DNA of 64,000 bases, from positions 22,418 through 86,417 of the forward strand of contig JAHDDX010000002.1 in the NCBI GenBank assembly GCA_020629135.1. Reading direction: 5' to 3'. Numbering within the stretch: position 1 is the first letter of the stretch; the number at the start of each line of letters is the position of its first letter. This DNA is from Hellea sp. GTDB lineage: Bacteria > Pseudomonadota > Alphaproteobacteria > Caulobacterales > Maricaulaceae. The position numbers were made by a program, and so were the translations under genes. The notes under the pieces are model-generated. The model searched no databases. It was given only the letters and a program-made list of their open reading frames with translations, and had not been told where the DNA came from. Of the stretch, positions 1-8,572 are shown in pieces.

Positions 1-789
1 TGTCAGACCAGCCCCCAGACTGTCGGTCCGGGCAACGATCACCCCGTCGTCAACACCGAGTTCTTCAAACGCCATACGAACGGCGCGCAGCTTCTCAATA
101 AAGTCTTCGCGCGGCACTGTGACTTTACCATCCTGGTGACCACATTGTTTAGCATCTGACACCTGGTTTTCGATCTGAATACAGCAGGCGCCCGCCTTGA
201 TCATTTCCTTGGCGAGCAGATAGGTCGCGTGCACATTGCCAAATCCAGCGTCAATATCGGCGATAATTGGACGGACATACGTCTCATGAGCGTCGATTTT
301 CGCAATGACAGCGTCGCGGTTATCGGTTGTTTTCAGCTCAGCAAACAAATCGTTTAACTCGACCTCATCCGCCTGACGCAATGAGGTATATATCTCTTGG
401 ATCAGATCGACCACGGATGTCTTTTCATGCATGGATTGATCCGGCAAGTGACCGAACCGATTGCGCAGACCGGCAACCATCCAACCTGACAGATAGACAT
501 AAGCTTTATCCAGCGTGCCCTTTTGACGTTTGATGGCTCGCATCATCTGCATGGCATGAAAGCCGGACCAACAGCCGAGGCTTTGAGTGAACTGACCACT
601 ATCAGCATCATACTCGGCCATGTCCTTGCGCATCAATGTCGCCATATCCCGCGCTATATCCAAATGGGTGCTATAAGTATTCTGGATTTTCAGTTGGGCT
701 AATCCATCGAGCCCAATGCCCCCCGGGGCCCCGTTGGGGTAGCGGGCTTCGAGTTCATTCAAAGTTTCCTGATAAGTTTTGCGTGTCAT
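1..789 (-). CDS. aceA: Isocitrate lyase, C-terminus outside the window
   Basis: Cleaves isocitrate to glyoxylate and succinate in the cytoplasm, the first step of the glyoxylate bypass. The 263 residues visible read like the long (about 530 aa) isocitrate lyases of Pseudomonas and Acinetobacter. The catalytic loop KQCGHQDG is present with Cys216, followed by VTVPREDF and the typical GVIVARTDSLGAG stretch at the window edge. The ATG lies 2 nt after the aceB stop, with a GGAG ribosome site inside the end of aceB, so the two are co-transcribed and probably translationally coupled. The rest of the gene runs off the left edge. Confidence 0.95.
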   Translation of the reverse strand, partial: MTRKTYQETLNELEARYPNGAPGGIGLDGLAQLKIQNTYSTHLDIARDMATLMRKDMAEYDADSGQFTQSLGCWSGFHAMQMMRAIKRQKGTLDKAYVYLSGWMVAGLRNRFGHLPDQSMHEKTSVVDLIQEIYTSLRQADEVELNDLFAELKTTDNRDAVIAKIDAHETYVRPIIADIDAGFGNVHATYLLAKEMIKAGACCIQIENQVSDAKQCGHQDGKVTVPREDFIEKLRAVRMAFEELGVDDGVIVARTDSLGAGLT

Positions 790-791
790 GA

Positions 792-2426
792 TTATTTCTC
801 CAAAATTTCGTAAGCAGGTAAAGTCAGGAAGTCAGGCAGATCGACAGATGTGGCCGACTTTTCAAAAATCTTCGCACCCTCAGGAAAACGACCTGAAATA
901 TAGGCGTCTTTCCCAATAGACTCTTTGATCGCATCGAGTTCCTGGCGGAATAATGTTTCAAACAGGGTGGAATTCATTGTGGCGGTTGATCCGTCTTCCA
1001 TGGATACATCCACACTATGGCGCAGCCATTGCCAGATTTGCGTTCTGGAAATTTCAGCCGTCGCCGCATCTTCCATCAGATTGTGAATTGGTACCGCACC
1101 GCGTCCGCAAAGCCAGGCCGCGATATATTGAACGCCGACCGAAATATTGGTGCGAATACCGGCTTCGGTAATCGTTCCAGAATGCGGGGCCAACATGGCC
1201 TCATCAGATATCCGGGGGGCCTGACCTTTTTTCAAGATCTGGTGCTTTTGCGGCATGTGATCGTTAAACACATTCATTGCAACAGGCACGAGATCCGGAT
1301 GGGCGACCCAGGTTCCGTCATGACCCTGGCGCACTTCGCGTTCCTTATCGGCCCGAACTTTGGCGAAGGCCGCCTCATTAGCGTCATCGTCATTTTTAAC
1401 CGGAATTTGCGCTGCCATTCCGCCCATGGCGTGAGCGCGTCGCTTGTGACAGGTCTCAATCAACCGAAGGGAATAAGCCTTAAGGAAATCCCGGTCCATG
1501 CCGACCTGTGCGCGGTCCGGCAGTACAAATTGCTTATGATTGCGCAGAGTCTTGATGTAACTGAAAATATAATCCCAGCGACCACAGTTCAGGCCTGTTA
1601 TGTGATGGCGTAAAACATATAAGATCTCGTCCATCTGGAAGGCCGCCGGCAATGTTTCAATCAGAACCGTTGCCTTGATGGTGCCGTGTGGGATACCGAC
1701 AAAGACCTGGGCGAAGTTAAAGACATCATTCCACAGACGCGCTTCTTGGTAGCTTTCCATTTTTGGCAGATAGTAAAAAGGCCCCTTGCCTTGATCCGCC
1801 AGAAGCTTGCCATTGTGGAAAATATGCAGACCGAAATCGACCAGGCTGGCAGACATAGGCTTACCGTCAACGGTAATTCCGGCTTCTACCAAGTGCCAGC
1901 CGCGCGGGCGGACCAGCATGGTCGCCGTGTTCTCGCCGAGGCGGTAGGATTTCTTCTCCGTATCGAGCTTCAGATTACCCCGCGCATAATCGCGCATATT
2001 GATCTGACCCTCGATCATATTGGCAAAGGTCGGGGATGACGCATCCTCGAAATCGGCCATAAACATTTTCGCGCCGGAATTCAGCGCATTGATCATCATT
2101 TTCCGGTCTACCGGACCCGTAATTTCAACCCGGCGATCTTGGAGTGCGGGGGGACAAGGATCTACTTCCCAAACTGAATTCCGCACATGTTCCGTTTCAG
2201 GCGGCTGTTCTGGGAGTTCGCCATCGTCATAACGGTCCTGCATCAAACGACGATTTTCAAGGAGTATCCGACGCTGTGGCCCGAAGCGGCGTTCCAGATC
2301 CGCCAGGAATAAAAGCGCATCAGGCGTTAAGACATCTGCATAGCCCTGGCCCATAGGCTTGACCACTTTGGCCAGAACCCGGTGACGTGGAACAGGTTGG
2401 GATTTTATACCAGATGGCGCATTCAT
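792..2426 (-). CDS. aceB: Malate synthase A
   Basis: Condenses glyoxylate with acetyl-CoA to malate, the second glyoxylate bypass enzyme. The 544 residues match the length of the malate synthase A family, and the signature ITGLNCGRWDYIFS sits near the middle. FMADFEDASSP is the conserved early block. I chose the ATG at 2426 because GGAG lies 6 nt before it; an in-frame ATG at 2438 lacks a ribosome site and would add four residues. First gene of the aceB-aceA operon, divergent from a ScfR/RamB-type regulator, which is the expected controller of acetate and fatty-acid growth. Confidence 0.96.
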   Translation of the reverse strand: MNAPSGIKSQPVPRHRVLAKVVKPMGQGYADVLTPDALLFLADLERRFGPQRRILLENRRLMQDRYDDGELPEQPPETEHVRNSVWEVDPCPPALQDRRVEITGPVDRKMMINALNSGAKMFMADFEDASSPTFANMIEGQINMRDYARGNLKLDTEKKSYRLGENTATMLVRPRGWHLVEAGITVDGKPMSASLVDFGLHIFHNGKLLADQGKGPFYYLPKMESYQEARLWNDVFNFAQVFVGIPHGTIKATVLIETLPAAFQMDEILYVLRHHITGLNCGRWDYIFSYIKTLRNHKQFVLPDRAQVGMDRDFLKAYSLRLIETCHKRRAHAMGGMAAQIPVKNDDDANEAAFAKVRADKEREVRQGHDGTWVAHPDLVPVAMNVFNDHMPQKHQILKKGQAPRISDEAMLAPHSGTITEAGIRTNISVGVQYIAAWLCGRGAVPIHNLMEDAATAEISRTQIWQWLRHSVDVSMEDGSTATMNSTLFETLFRQELDAIKESIGKDAYISGRFPEGAKIFEKSATSVDLPDFLTLPAYEILEK

Positions 2427-2555
2427 AATCATCTCCATTGATTTGAGATGACTATATTTACAAAAATATCATGTGGTCTATAAGCGTTTGTAAATTAACG
2501 GTATTTATGTTAATATTGTAAAGTTACTTGTGATAATTTTGTAAAAGTTGTAAAA
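2427..2555. promoter_or_regulatory. Divergent aceB/regulator control region with repeated TTGTAAA boxes
   Basis: AT-rich intergenic region. It holds TTTACAAA at 2457-2464 and, on the opposite strand sense, TTTGTAAA at 2487-2494, ATTGTAAAG at 2515-2523, TTTTGTAAAA at 2537-2546 and TTGTAAAAA at 2548-2556; the last one runs into the regulator start codon. RamB and PrpR of actinobacteria bind TTTGCAAA-type sequences, so these are plausible operators for the adjacent regulator, implying control of aceBA and autoregulation. Box identity is seen; binding is inferred. Confidence 0.55.
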
Positions 2556-3980
2556 ATGTCGAATGAAGAGAAACTCCTGATCGGCCCTCGTTTACGGCGA
2601 TTTCGGACAAATCTAGGACTGACCCAGACCCGCATGGCCGAAGATTTGGGCATTTCCACCAGCTATCTCAACCTAATGGAACGCAATCAGCGCGCTATGA
2701 GCGCCAAAGTCCTGTTGCGCATGGCGGAGATCTACGATTTTGACCTCGCGACATTTAGCGGCAAGAGCGACGCCCATTTAGTGGCAGAAATCTTTCAAAC
2801 CTTCAAAGATCCGGTATTTAAAAACACCCCACTTTCCAAAAATGAAGCCGAAGACCTGGTCAATACCAGCCCCAATGCCGCAAGGGCTCTACTTCAGCTT
2901 TATTCCCGGCACCGGGATCAGGCCAAGCGAGACGCGACCGTGGTTGCCGACAGGGACAAAGTCGAGCTCCTCGAGCAATCCGTCGAAGCCGTAGAGGCGG
3001 TTCGTGAATTTATTCACAGCCAACGCAATTTTTTTCCGCGCCTCGATGCAGCCGCCGAAGCTTTGTCTCGGGAACTCACCCCCAATCGCCATGAACCCCA
3101 TATTGGGCTGACACAGCGCTTAAAAGACAAACACGACATATCCGTCCGAATTGTACCCATTGACGTAATGCCGCAAATGCTGCGTTATTTTGATCGTCAT
3201 TCCCGCCGGATTAATCTATCGGAACTCCTCCCGCAATCAGGACGCAGGTTTCAACTGGCCTTCCAGATCGGCATGCTGGAACACCGAGACCTGATCGATG
3301 AAATAGTGGGCAAAGCCAAACTGCCGGGGCGGGAGGCCGAAGGTCTCGCTCGAACCAATCTGGCCAATTATTTCGCCGCCGCCACGGCTATGCCCTATTC
3401 CCGTTTTTTGAAAGAGGCCGAACAGACCCGTTATGACCTAGAGCTTTTATCATTTCGCTTCGGCACCAGTTTTGAACAAACGGCCCACCGCCTGACCACT
3501 TTGCAAAAGCCCGACGCCCGCGGCATTCCGTTTTTCTTTGTCCGCCTGGATATGGCCGGCAATGTGTCAAAACGCTATTCCGCCGGTCGGTTCCACTTTT
3601 CCAAATTTGGCGGGGCCTGTCCGCTATGGAATATTCACGAATGTTTCCAAACGCCAGGGCGGGTCCATACACAGATTATTCAACTCCCCGATGAAACCAC
3701 ATATTTCTCGATTGCCAAAATGATCCAGCGCAGCGATGGCACACATGATAACCCCGCACAAAAGCTCGCCATTGGTCTGGGCTGCGATATCACTTACGCA
3801 CCGCGCCTCGTCTATGCCAAGAAATATAATCTTGAAAACCCGCAACCCACACCGATCGGAATTAATTGCTATCTGTGCGAGAGACAGCATTGCCGCCAAA
3901 GGGCCTATGCTCCGCTCAACAAAACTTTGCAATTTGACGAACGCGCCCGCGGCATGAGCCTGTTCCGGTTTGAGGAGTAG
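2556..3980 (+). CDS. ScfR/RamB/PrpR-type regulator (XRE HTH, IrrE-like, DUF2083)
   Basis: DNA-binding regulator of short-chain acyl-CoA or glyoxylate metabolism by family and context. Residues about 9-62 form an XRE helix-turn-helix (GLTQTRMAEDLGIS, SYLNLMERNQR). The middle resembles the IrrE/ImmA domain but lacks HExxH (FQIGMLEHRD), so it is not a protease. The C-terminal DUF2083 region holds a cysteine cluster, NCYLCERQHC, as in PrpR, where an iron-sulfur cluster has been reported. No Shine-Dalgarno is visible and the upstream bases are TTGTAAAA, so the mRNA may be leaderless. It faces aceBA, the likely target. Cofactor ligand is inferred. Confidence 0.85.
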   Translation: MSNEEKLLIGPRLRRFRTNLGLTQTRMAEDLGISTSYLNLMERNQRAMSAKVLLRMAEIYDFDLATFSGKSDAHLVAEIFQTFKDPVFKNTPLSKNEAEDLVNTSPNAARALLQLYSRHRDQAKRDATVVADRDKVELLEQSVEAVEAVREFIHSQRNFFPRLDAAAEALSRELTPNRHEPHIGLTQRLKDKHDISVRIVPIDVMPQMLRYFDRHSRRINLSELLPQSGRRFQLAFQIGMLEHRDLIDEIVGKAKLPGREAEGLARTNLANYFAAATAMPYSRFLKEAEQTRYDLELLSFRFGTSFEQTAHRLTTLQKPDARGIPFFFVRLDMAGNVSKRYSAGRFHFSKFGGACPLWNIHECFQTPGRVHTQIIQLPDETTYFSIAKMIQRSDGTHDNPAQKLAIGLGCDITYAPRLVYAKKYNLENPQPTPIGINCYLCERQHCRQRAYAPLNKTLQFDERARGMSLFRFEE

Positions 3981-4030
3981 TCAAACAAACCCTGTGTTTA
4001 CTTTGATGCAAGCATTGATAACTTGGCGGC

Positions 4031-4474
4031 ATGTTGTTTTTCTACAAATTTTTGACAGCAGTCGAGAACCTTCGGACCGGCGAGGTGCTCTGCGAGCTTG
4101 AAATTTGTGCCGAAGAGTTTGAGAACGAAGCCGAGTACAAAACGTTTTACAATCAAAAACCCGATTCTACAGAGCCGGCTCCCGCTAATCTCACGATTTT
4201 TAGTAACGCGATTGATCACGATGAAATAATAACAGAAGGGGATTTATACCGTCCATTGCGCACTTACTTGAAATCGTGTTCATTTACTCAGAAAGAATTG
4301 GCTGAATTATCTGTAGACGGATATGAAAGCATTGCTTTTGACGTTTTTGTTTTATCATCCGCAGATGACTACTATTTGCTCGGGGAGAACCTCGACAATT
4401 CCATCTCAATTCACGCTATGTTTTTCAAAAATAGCAACCAATTTATAGCATGGGAAAAAGAGAGTTCGTCGTGA
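4031..4474 (+). CDS. Unrecognised 147-residue protein, first gene of a pair
   Basis: I do not recognise this family. The protein has no signal peptide or clear membrane segment, is acidic, and reads as mixed alpha/beta with many Phe and Tyr. Base composition is more AT-rich than in neighbouring genes. It overlaps the next gene on the same strand by four bases (GTGA), pointing to a two-gene transcript. The ribosome site before the ATG (GGCGGC) is weak, so a later start is possible. No homology-based function can be given from the sequence alone. Confidence 0.6.
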   Translation: MLFFYKFLTAVENLRTGEVLCELEICAEEFENEAEYKTFYNQKPDSTEPAPANLTIFSNAIDHDEIITEGDLYRPLRTYLKSCSFTQKELAELSVDGYESIAFDVFVLSSADDYYLLGENLDNSISIHAMFFKNSNQFIAWEKESSS

Positions 4475-4875
4475 TCTACCGCGTCGAATTGATAAGTGGA
4501 TATATTGGAACACCCAATGTGTTCTTCGCTGAAACCAGTTATTTTTTGATTGCGATTCCGGGTACACCAACTTCAGATGAAGAATGGGACATTGCCTTCG
4601 AAGTTCTGCGGGACTTTCGACCGAAGCCGGACGCAGTTCGCGAAATTAAGGATCCGCATTCAGGCACAATTTCACAAACGAAATATTGGAAATCGGATAT
4701 TCGAGCTATGTCAAAGCCTCTCGACATGAATGCTAAGCCAAATTTCTCTCCGCTCAAGATTAGCTCCAATGCGCTTTTCTTTAAAACATTGCAGGATATG
4801 CAAGGTTATATGGAAGGGATCAACCATGCCGACACGGCGAGCGGCCCTATAAATGTAATTATCGCGCGGCTGTAG
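4471..4875 (+). CDS. Unrecognised 134-residue protein, second gene of a pair
   Basis: Family not recognised. I prefer the GTG at 4471, which overlaps the previous stop in a GTGA arrangement; an in-frame ATG at 4450 would add seven residues (MGKREFV) but lies deep in the upstream gene. The protein starts with beta-strand-like sequence (YRVELISGYIG) and ends VNVII-like (PINVIIARL), without a signal peptide. It is convergent with the downstream metalloprotease, only 5 nt away. Translational coupling with the upstream gene suggests that the two act together; their role is unknown. Confidence 0.6.
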   Translation: MIYRVELISGYIGTPNVFFAETSYFLIAIPGTPTSDEEWDIAFEVLRDFRPKPDAVREIKDPHSGTISQTKYWKSDIRAMSKPLDMNAKPNFSPLKISSNALFFKTLQDMQGYMEGINHADTASGPINVIIARL

Positions 4876-4880
4876 ATCGT

Positions 4881-7310
4881 CTACTCCGCCCCCTCGCAAT
4901 GCCAGCAGGTTTCCATGATGCCCTGCCCGATCGGAGAGCCCGGCGGCAAGGCCGGCTCTTTGGCGATGGTTTTATCGCTGGCCGGACGGTCTTTGAAACG
5001 GCGAATTTCCTGAGCCATATATTGTCCGTGATCATCCCGACGACGATCAAAGATAGTTTCCAGCTGCGTGAGAGCGGCACTGGCCCGTGACTTCACAGCC
5101 GGCGTCGCCCCGCCGTCCAAAACATCCATCAACCCATAGGCAAAACGCGATTGAACGGCGCGCTGTATCTCCCCCGTCCGACCAGCCGCAGGATTTCGCA
5201 TCACCTTTTGTTGGGTTGCACGCAGTACGTCCTCAAATCCTAGATTATTGGGCGAACGGCGCTTAAACTCCACCAAACGCGCAGCCCGGCGTGGATCCAA
5301 AAGCACGTCAAAGGTCACGCCGGCCGCCGTATCTGCCGCAGCGACCAGATCAAATGCCGGATAGGCTGTGCGTTTGAACAATTCACGATCACTATCAGCA
5401 ATCGACCAACTCACTAGAAACGGCGTCAGATAGGATAAGGTCTCATCTGATAAATCCAGCGCTTTGGCATCCAATGTGCTCAATATGGCATTCAACGCGG
5501 CCCGTTGACGGGCGGGCGCAACAATTTCCGCACCGTCTTTTCCATCACCCGCCAAACCATATCCAAAATCCATACCGCCAATCAGCTTACCGGCTGCCGC
5601 CGTCTGGTAGCGGTGGTAAAGATAGATCGGCACAATGACCTTGTTGAGGTCGGACTTTGGCTGGCCCTCGCGAAGACGATCAGGACCGAACCCCTCCAAG
5701 GCGATGCGGCGAACCTCCATCACTTCGTTCAAAGTTGCGACCGGATCACTGCCATTATCCCAAACCGCCGCATGGGGATGGCCGGTACCAATAGAGCGAC
5801 CTTCGCTATCGGCGACATAATCCAAGCCAATGGCATCGGCGTTTTTAATAAACGCATCCCTTTGCGTCGGTGTTATATCGCCATATAGCAAATTGGCGGC
5901 ATGCTTGTCCCAATCCCCTATCCCAACCCCATACGTGTTGGAAAAATCCAGCGCGCCATTTGTGACCCGCACATCCGGCGCCGGATAATCCATCACAGAG
6001 CCTTTATTATAGGAACTGGCAACGAAATTATGATGAAAACCAAGCGAATGCCCGACCTCATGAGCCGAGAGCTGACGAATACGGGCCAGCGCCAATTCAA
6101 TTGGATCATCGGCATCACCTGTGCCTGTTTTGGCGGTTCCCGCCAGGCCTTCAAAGATCATACGGTCCTGGCGCACACGCAGCGACCCCAGATTAACATG
6201 GCCTTTGAGCATTTCACCGGTACGCGGGTCGGAAACACCGCCTCCGTAAGACCAACCCCGGGTCTGACGATGGACCCACTGGACAACATTATAGCGCACA
6301 TCAAGCGGGTGATAATCTTCGGGCAATAACTCGACCCGATATCCATCGGGATATCCGGCGGCTGCAAAGGCCTCTTCCCACCATTTCGCGCCTTCGACCA
6401 AGGCGGAGCGAATGGGTTCAGGTGCGCCGCTATCGATATAAAACACTATGGGCTTTATGGTATTGCCATTATCATCCTTTTGCAGGCGGTAACGGCGCGC
6501 CAATTTTGTTACAATTGTTCCGTCGAGCGGCGCACTATAATCGTAATGCACTTCTTCAATCGCGCCCATGCGCGGATCAGATTTCAAGACCTCATATCCC
6601 GGCTCGGGTAATTCAACGAAGGAATGGTGCTGGATCAGCGTCGCATCGGCCCCATTGGCGGCCGTAGTTGAAACCTCTCGCCCGGGATCACTGGAAGACA
6701 GCGTAAAAAAGACATCCAGTTCAATATTTTTGGGGAAGGCAAAAACATTGTCCGTATCAACAAAGGTCCGGTCTTTAGCGAGTTTGAAACTCCCCTGATC
6801 GGCGTCTTTGAGATATTGCACCAGCCCCATGCCGTCGCGGGTCAGGAAGTCCGTCAGATCGATCAGGACGGCCCCGCCGCCGGGTTCAGACATGACTTTG
6901 GCACTCGCCAGAAAAGAGCGGGCAAAACTTTCTCTGACCGCCCGTTGTTCGAGCAGATTATCACTACTCGCCCGATAGGTCAGATTTTCAACTTCAATAA
7001 TGACTTTGTCGCCATATCTCGAAAATACAATGACCGAGCCGCTATCACCCCAGCCGCGATCAAGCCCGACCGGGTTCGAGCCCAGCCCTGCCGTAAGGCG
7101 CATAGTATAAATCGCCTTTTGCAGAGCGCGCCCCTCTTCAAGGTCTTCAATTTTCGCCAGAACCGTATTGGTTTTTGAATTTACATAAAGATCAATAAAG
7201 CCTTCTCGCAGGTCATAACCTTTGGTCGCTTCCGCCATGGATTTAGTCTGGGCCATTGCCGGACTGACAAAAAAGGCGATTGAAAATATTGCCAGAATAA
7301 ATATGCGCAT
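4881..7310 (-). CDS. Secreted zinc-dependent metalloprotease (DUF5117/DUF4953 type)
   Basis: Predicted exported zinc peptidase of about 809 residues. The start at 7310 gives a classical signal peptide (MRIFILAIFSIAFF..AMA) with ribosome site GGGAGAG just upstream; an upstream in-frame ATG at 7559 would add 83 residues that overlap nadM and destroy the signal peptide. The zinc site is HEVGHSLGFHHN, followed by a Met-turn-like GSVMDYPAP, as in metzincin-like enzymes of the DUF5117/DUF5118/DUF4953 family. The catalytic domain lies near residues 320-460 with long flanking regions. It is transcribed alone, divergent from nadM. Substrate unknown; probably periplasmic or extracellular protein degradation. 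Confidence 0.88.
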   Translation of the reverse strand: MRIFILAIFSIAFFVSPAMAQTKSMAEATKGYDLREGFIDLYVNSKTNTVLAKIEDLEEGRALQKAIYTMRLTAGLGSNPVGLDRGWGDSGSVIVFSRYGDKVIIEVENLTYRASSDNLLEQRAVRESFARSFLASAKVMSEPGGGAVLIDLTDFLTRDGMGLVQYLKDADQGSFKLAKDRTFVDTDNVFAFPKNIELDVFFTLSSSDPGREVSTTAANGADATLIQHHSFVELPEPGYEVLKSDPRMGAIEEVHYDYSAPLDGTIVTKLARRYRLQKDDNGNTIKPIVFYIDSGAPEPIRSALVEGAKWWEEAFAAAGYPDGYRVELLPEDYHPLDVRYNVVQWVHRQTRGWSYGGGVSDPRTGEMLKGHVNLGSLRVRQDRMIFEGLAGTAKTGTGDADDPIELALARIRQLSAHEVGHSLGFHHNFVASSYNKGSVMDYPAPDVRVTNGALDFSNTYGVGIGDWDKHAANLLYGDITPTQRDAFIKNADAIGLDYVADSEGRSIGTGHPHAAVWDNGSDPVATLNEVMEVRRIALEGFGPDRLREGQPKSDLNKVIVPIYLYHRYQTAAAGKLIGGMDFGYGLAGDGKDGAEIVAPARQRAALNAILSTLDAKALDLSDETLSYLTPFLVSWSIADSDRELFKRTAYPAFDLVAAADTAAGVTFDVLLDPRRAARLVEFKRRSPNNLGFEDVLRATQQKVMRNPAAGRTGEIQRAVQSRFAYGLMDVLDGGATPAVKSRASAALTQLETIFDRRRDDHGQYMAQEIRRFKDRPASDKTIAKEPALPPGSPIGQGIMETCWHCEGAE

Positions 7311-7416
7311 TGATCTCTCCCGTTTTTCAAAGGTGATAGCGCGGCCGGGGCGATTCCCAAACTTAATTTTTGGTCGACTTGACGGGTCAGGCCCTGAACC
7401 CCATATTAGGGCTGCA

Positions 7417-7431
7417 CACGGGGAGTCCGTG
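7417..7431 (+). promoter_or_regulatory. Hairpin with GGAGT loop upstream of nadM
   Basis: CACGG and CCGTG pair around a five-base loop GGAGT, 33 nt before the nadM start. The same loop recurs in the nadM-nadV intergenic hairpin (8527-8549). The repeated loop suggests a shared RNA-binding site or regulatory element, but the stem here is only 5 bp and nothing is proven. Confidence 0.35.
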
Positions 7432-7463
7432 GCGCGTAACATATCCGGGAGACGGAGGAGAAT

Positions 7464-8519
7464 ATGAAACAGGATGTTCTGGTTTTTATCGGGCGGTTCC
7501 AGCCCTTTCACATTGGTCACAAATTTGTTGTCGACGCAGCCCTTGAACAGGCTGAGCATGTTATTGTCTTGGCGGGGTCTGCTAATCGCTCCCCCTGCCT
7601 GAGAAATCCCTGGTCGTTTGAAGAGCGCCGGGACATGATCCGAAAAGTCTATCCCTATGAGACCGGGACTGATCGGCTGATTGTCCGTCCGCTTGATGAT
7701 ACGCTTTATAATGACGAAGCCTGGACCTCAAACGTCCAGAAGACCGTCATGGAAACCGTCGCTGAGCTTGGCTTTGACAGATACAATCCGGCCAAAATTG
7801 GCCTGATCGGGCACAGCAAAGACAACACTTCTTATTATTTGAAATTGTTCCCGCAATGGAATTCTGTGAACGTCCCCCACGAAGTCGGCGTATTTAATGC
7901 AACCGATATTCGGGCCGCCTATTTCAAAGGCGCGCCGACCATTCCGCATGATATTATCCCCAAAGAAATCAGCGCCTATCTCAAAGACTATATGATGGGC
8001 GAAGCCTTTCGCCGGATTTGCGCCGAAGCGCGTTGGGCCGTGGATTACAAGGCCTCCTGGTCAAGCGCGCCCTTTCCGCCGACTTTTGTCACCGTTGACA
8101 ATGTCGTCGTGCAGAGCGGTCATGTTTTGATGATCCGGCGCGGTGGTCAACCCGGCAAGGGCTTACTGGCCTTGCCCGGCGGTTTTGTTGATCACAATGA
8201 GACCCTGCTTGAAAGTGCGATCCGCGAACTGCGCGAAGAAACCCGGCTCGCGGATAAGCACGGCCCGTTTCCCATGGGGAAGCTCAAAGGATTTATGGCC
8301 GGACAAGGAGTTTTTGATGACCCGAAACGTTCTGTCCGGGGATATACTCTGACCCATGCCTTCCTGTTCCGATTGCCACCCGCCAAATCTTTGATGGAGG
8401 TGATTGGCGGCGATGATGCGGCCGAAGCGCTTTGGGTGCCGCTCGGGGAACTCGACCCGCGGGACTGTTTTGAAGACCATTATTTTATCATCAACAAAAT
8501 GCTCGACGGCGTGAGTTGA
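7464..8519 (+). CDS. nadM: Bifunctional NMN adenylyltransferase / Nudix hydrolase
   Basis: Joins nicotinamide mononucleotide and ATP to NAD+ (NadM domain), with a C-terminal Nudix hydrolase, probably acting on ADP-ribose-type compounds. Residues 1-180 show the nucleotidyltransferase motif GRFQPFHIGH and the later FNATDIRAA. The Nudix box GGFVDHNETLLESAIRELRE followed by ET is complete near residues 235-258. Length (351 aa) fits the NadM-Nudix fusion. A strong GGAGG ribosome site precedes the ATG. It forms an operon with nadV 53 nt downstream, so together they convert nicotinamide to NAD+ in two steps. Confidence 0.95.
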   Translation: MKQDVLVFIGRFQPFHIGHKFVVDAALEQAEHVIVLAGSANRSPCLRNPWSFEERRDMIRKVYPYETGTDRLIVRPLDDTLYNDEAWTSNVQKTVMETVAELGFDRYNPAKIGLIGHSKDNTSYYLKLFPQWNSVNVPHEVGVFNATDIRAAYFKGAPTIPHDIIPKEISAYLKDYMMGEAFRRICAEARWAVDYKASWSSAPFPPTFVTVDNVVVQSGHVLMIRRGGQPGKGLLALPGGFVDHNETLLESAIRELREETRLADKHGPFPMGKLKGFMAGQGVFDDPKRSVRGYTLTHAFLFRLPPAKSLMEVIGGDDAAEALWVPLGELDPRDCFEDHYFIINKMLDGVS

Positions 8520-8526
8520 TCCACCC

Positions 8527-8549
8527 GCCGGACAGGGAGTCTGTCCGGC
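8527..8549 (+). promoter_or_regulatory. Intercistronic hairpin with GGAGT loop between nadM and nadV
   Basis: A 9-bp perfect stem (GCCGGACAG / CTGTCCGGC) closes a GGAGT loop. There is no T-run, so it is not a terminator. The loop and flanks (ACAGGGA) match the core of CsrA/RsmA sites, which present GGA in hairpin loops. It sits 23 nt before the nadV start, close to the AAGGAG ribosome site. Role inferred. Confidence 0.45.
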
Positions 8550-8572
8550 CCAACCTTCAAGGAGATTGAAGA

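Noticed and set aside
1017..1613. 198-residue open frame opposite aceB
   Set aside because: It is the antisense shadow of conserved malate synthase codons and has no recognisable protein sequence.
7311..7559. N-terminal extension of the metalloprotease to 7559
   Set aside because: It would overlap nadM, bury the signal peptide and lacks a ribosome site; the start at 7310 has both.
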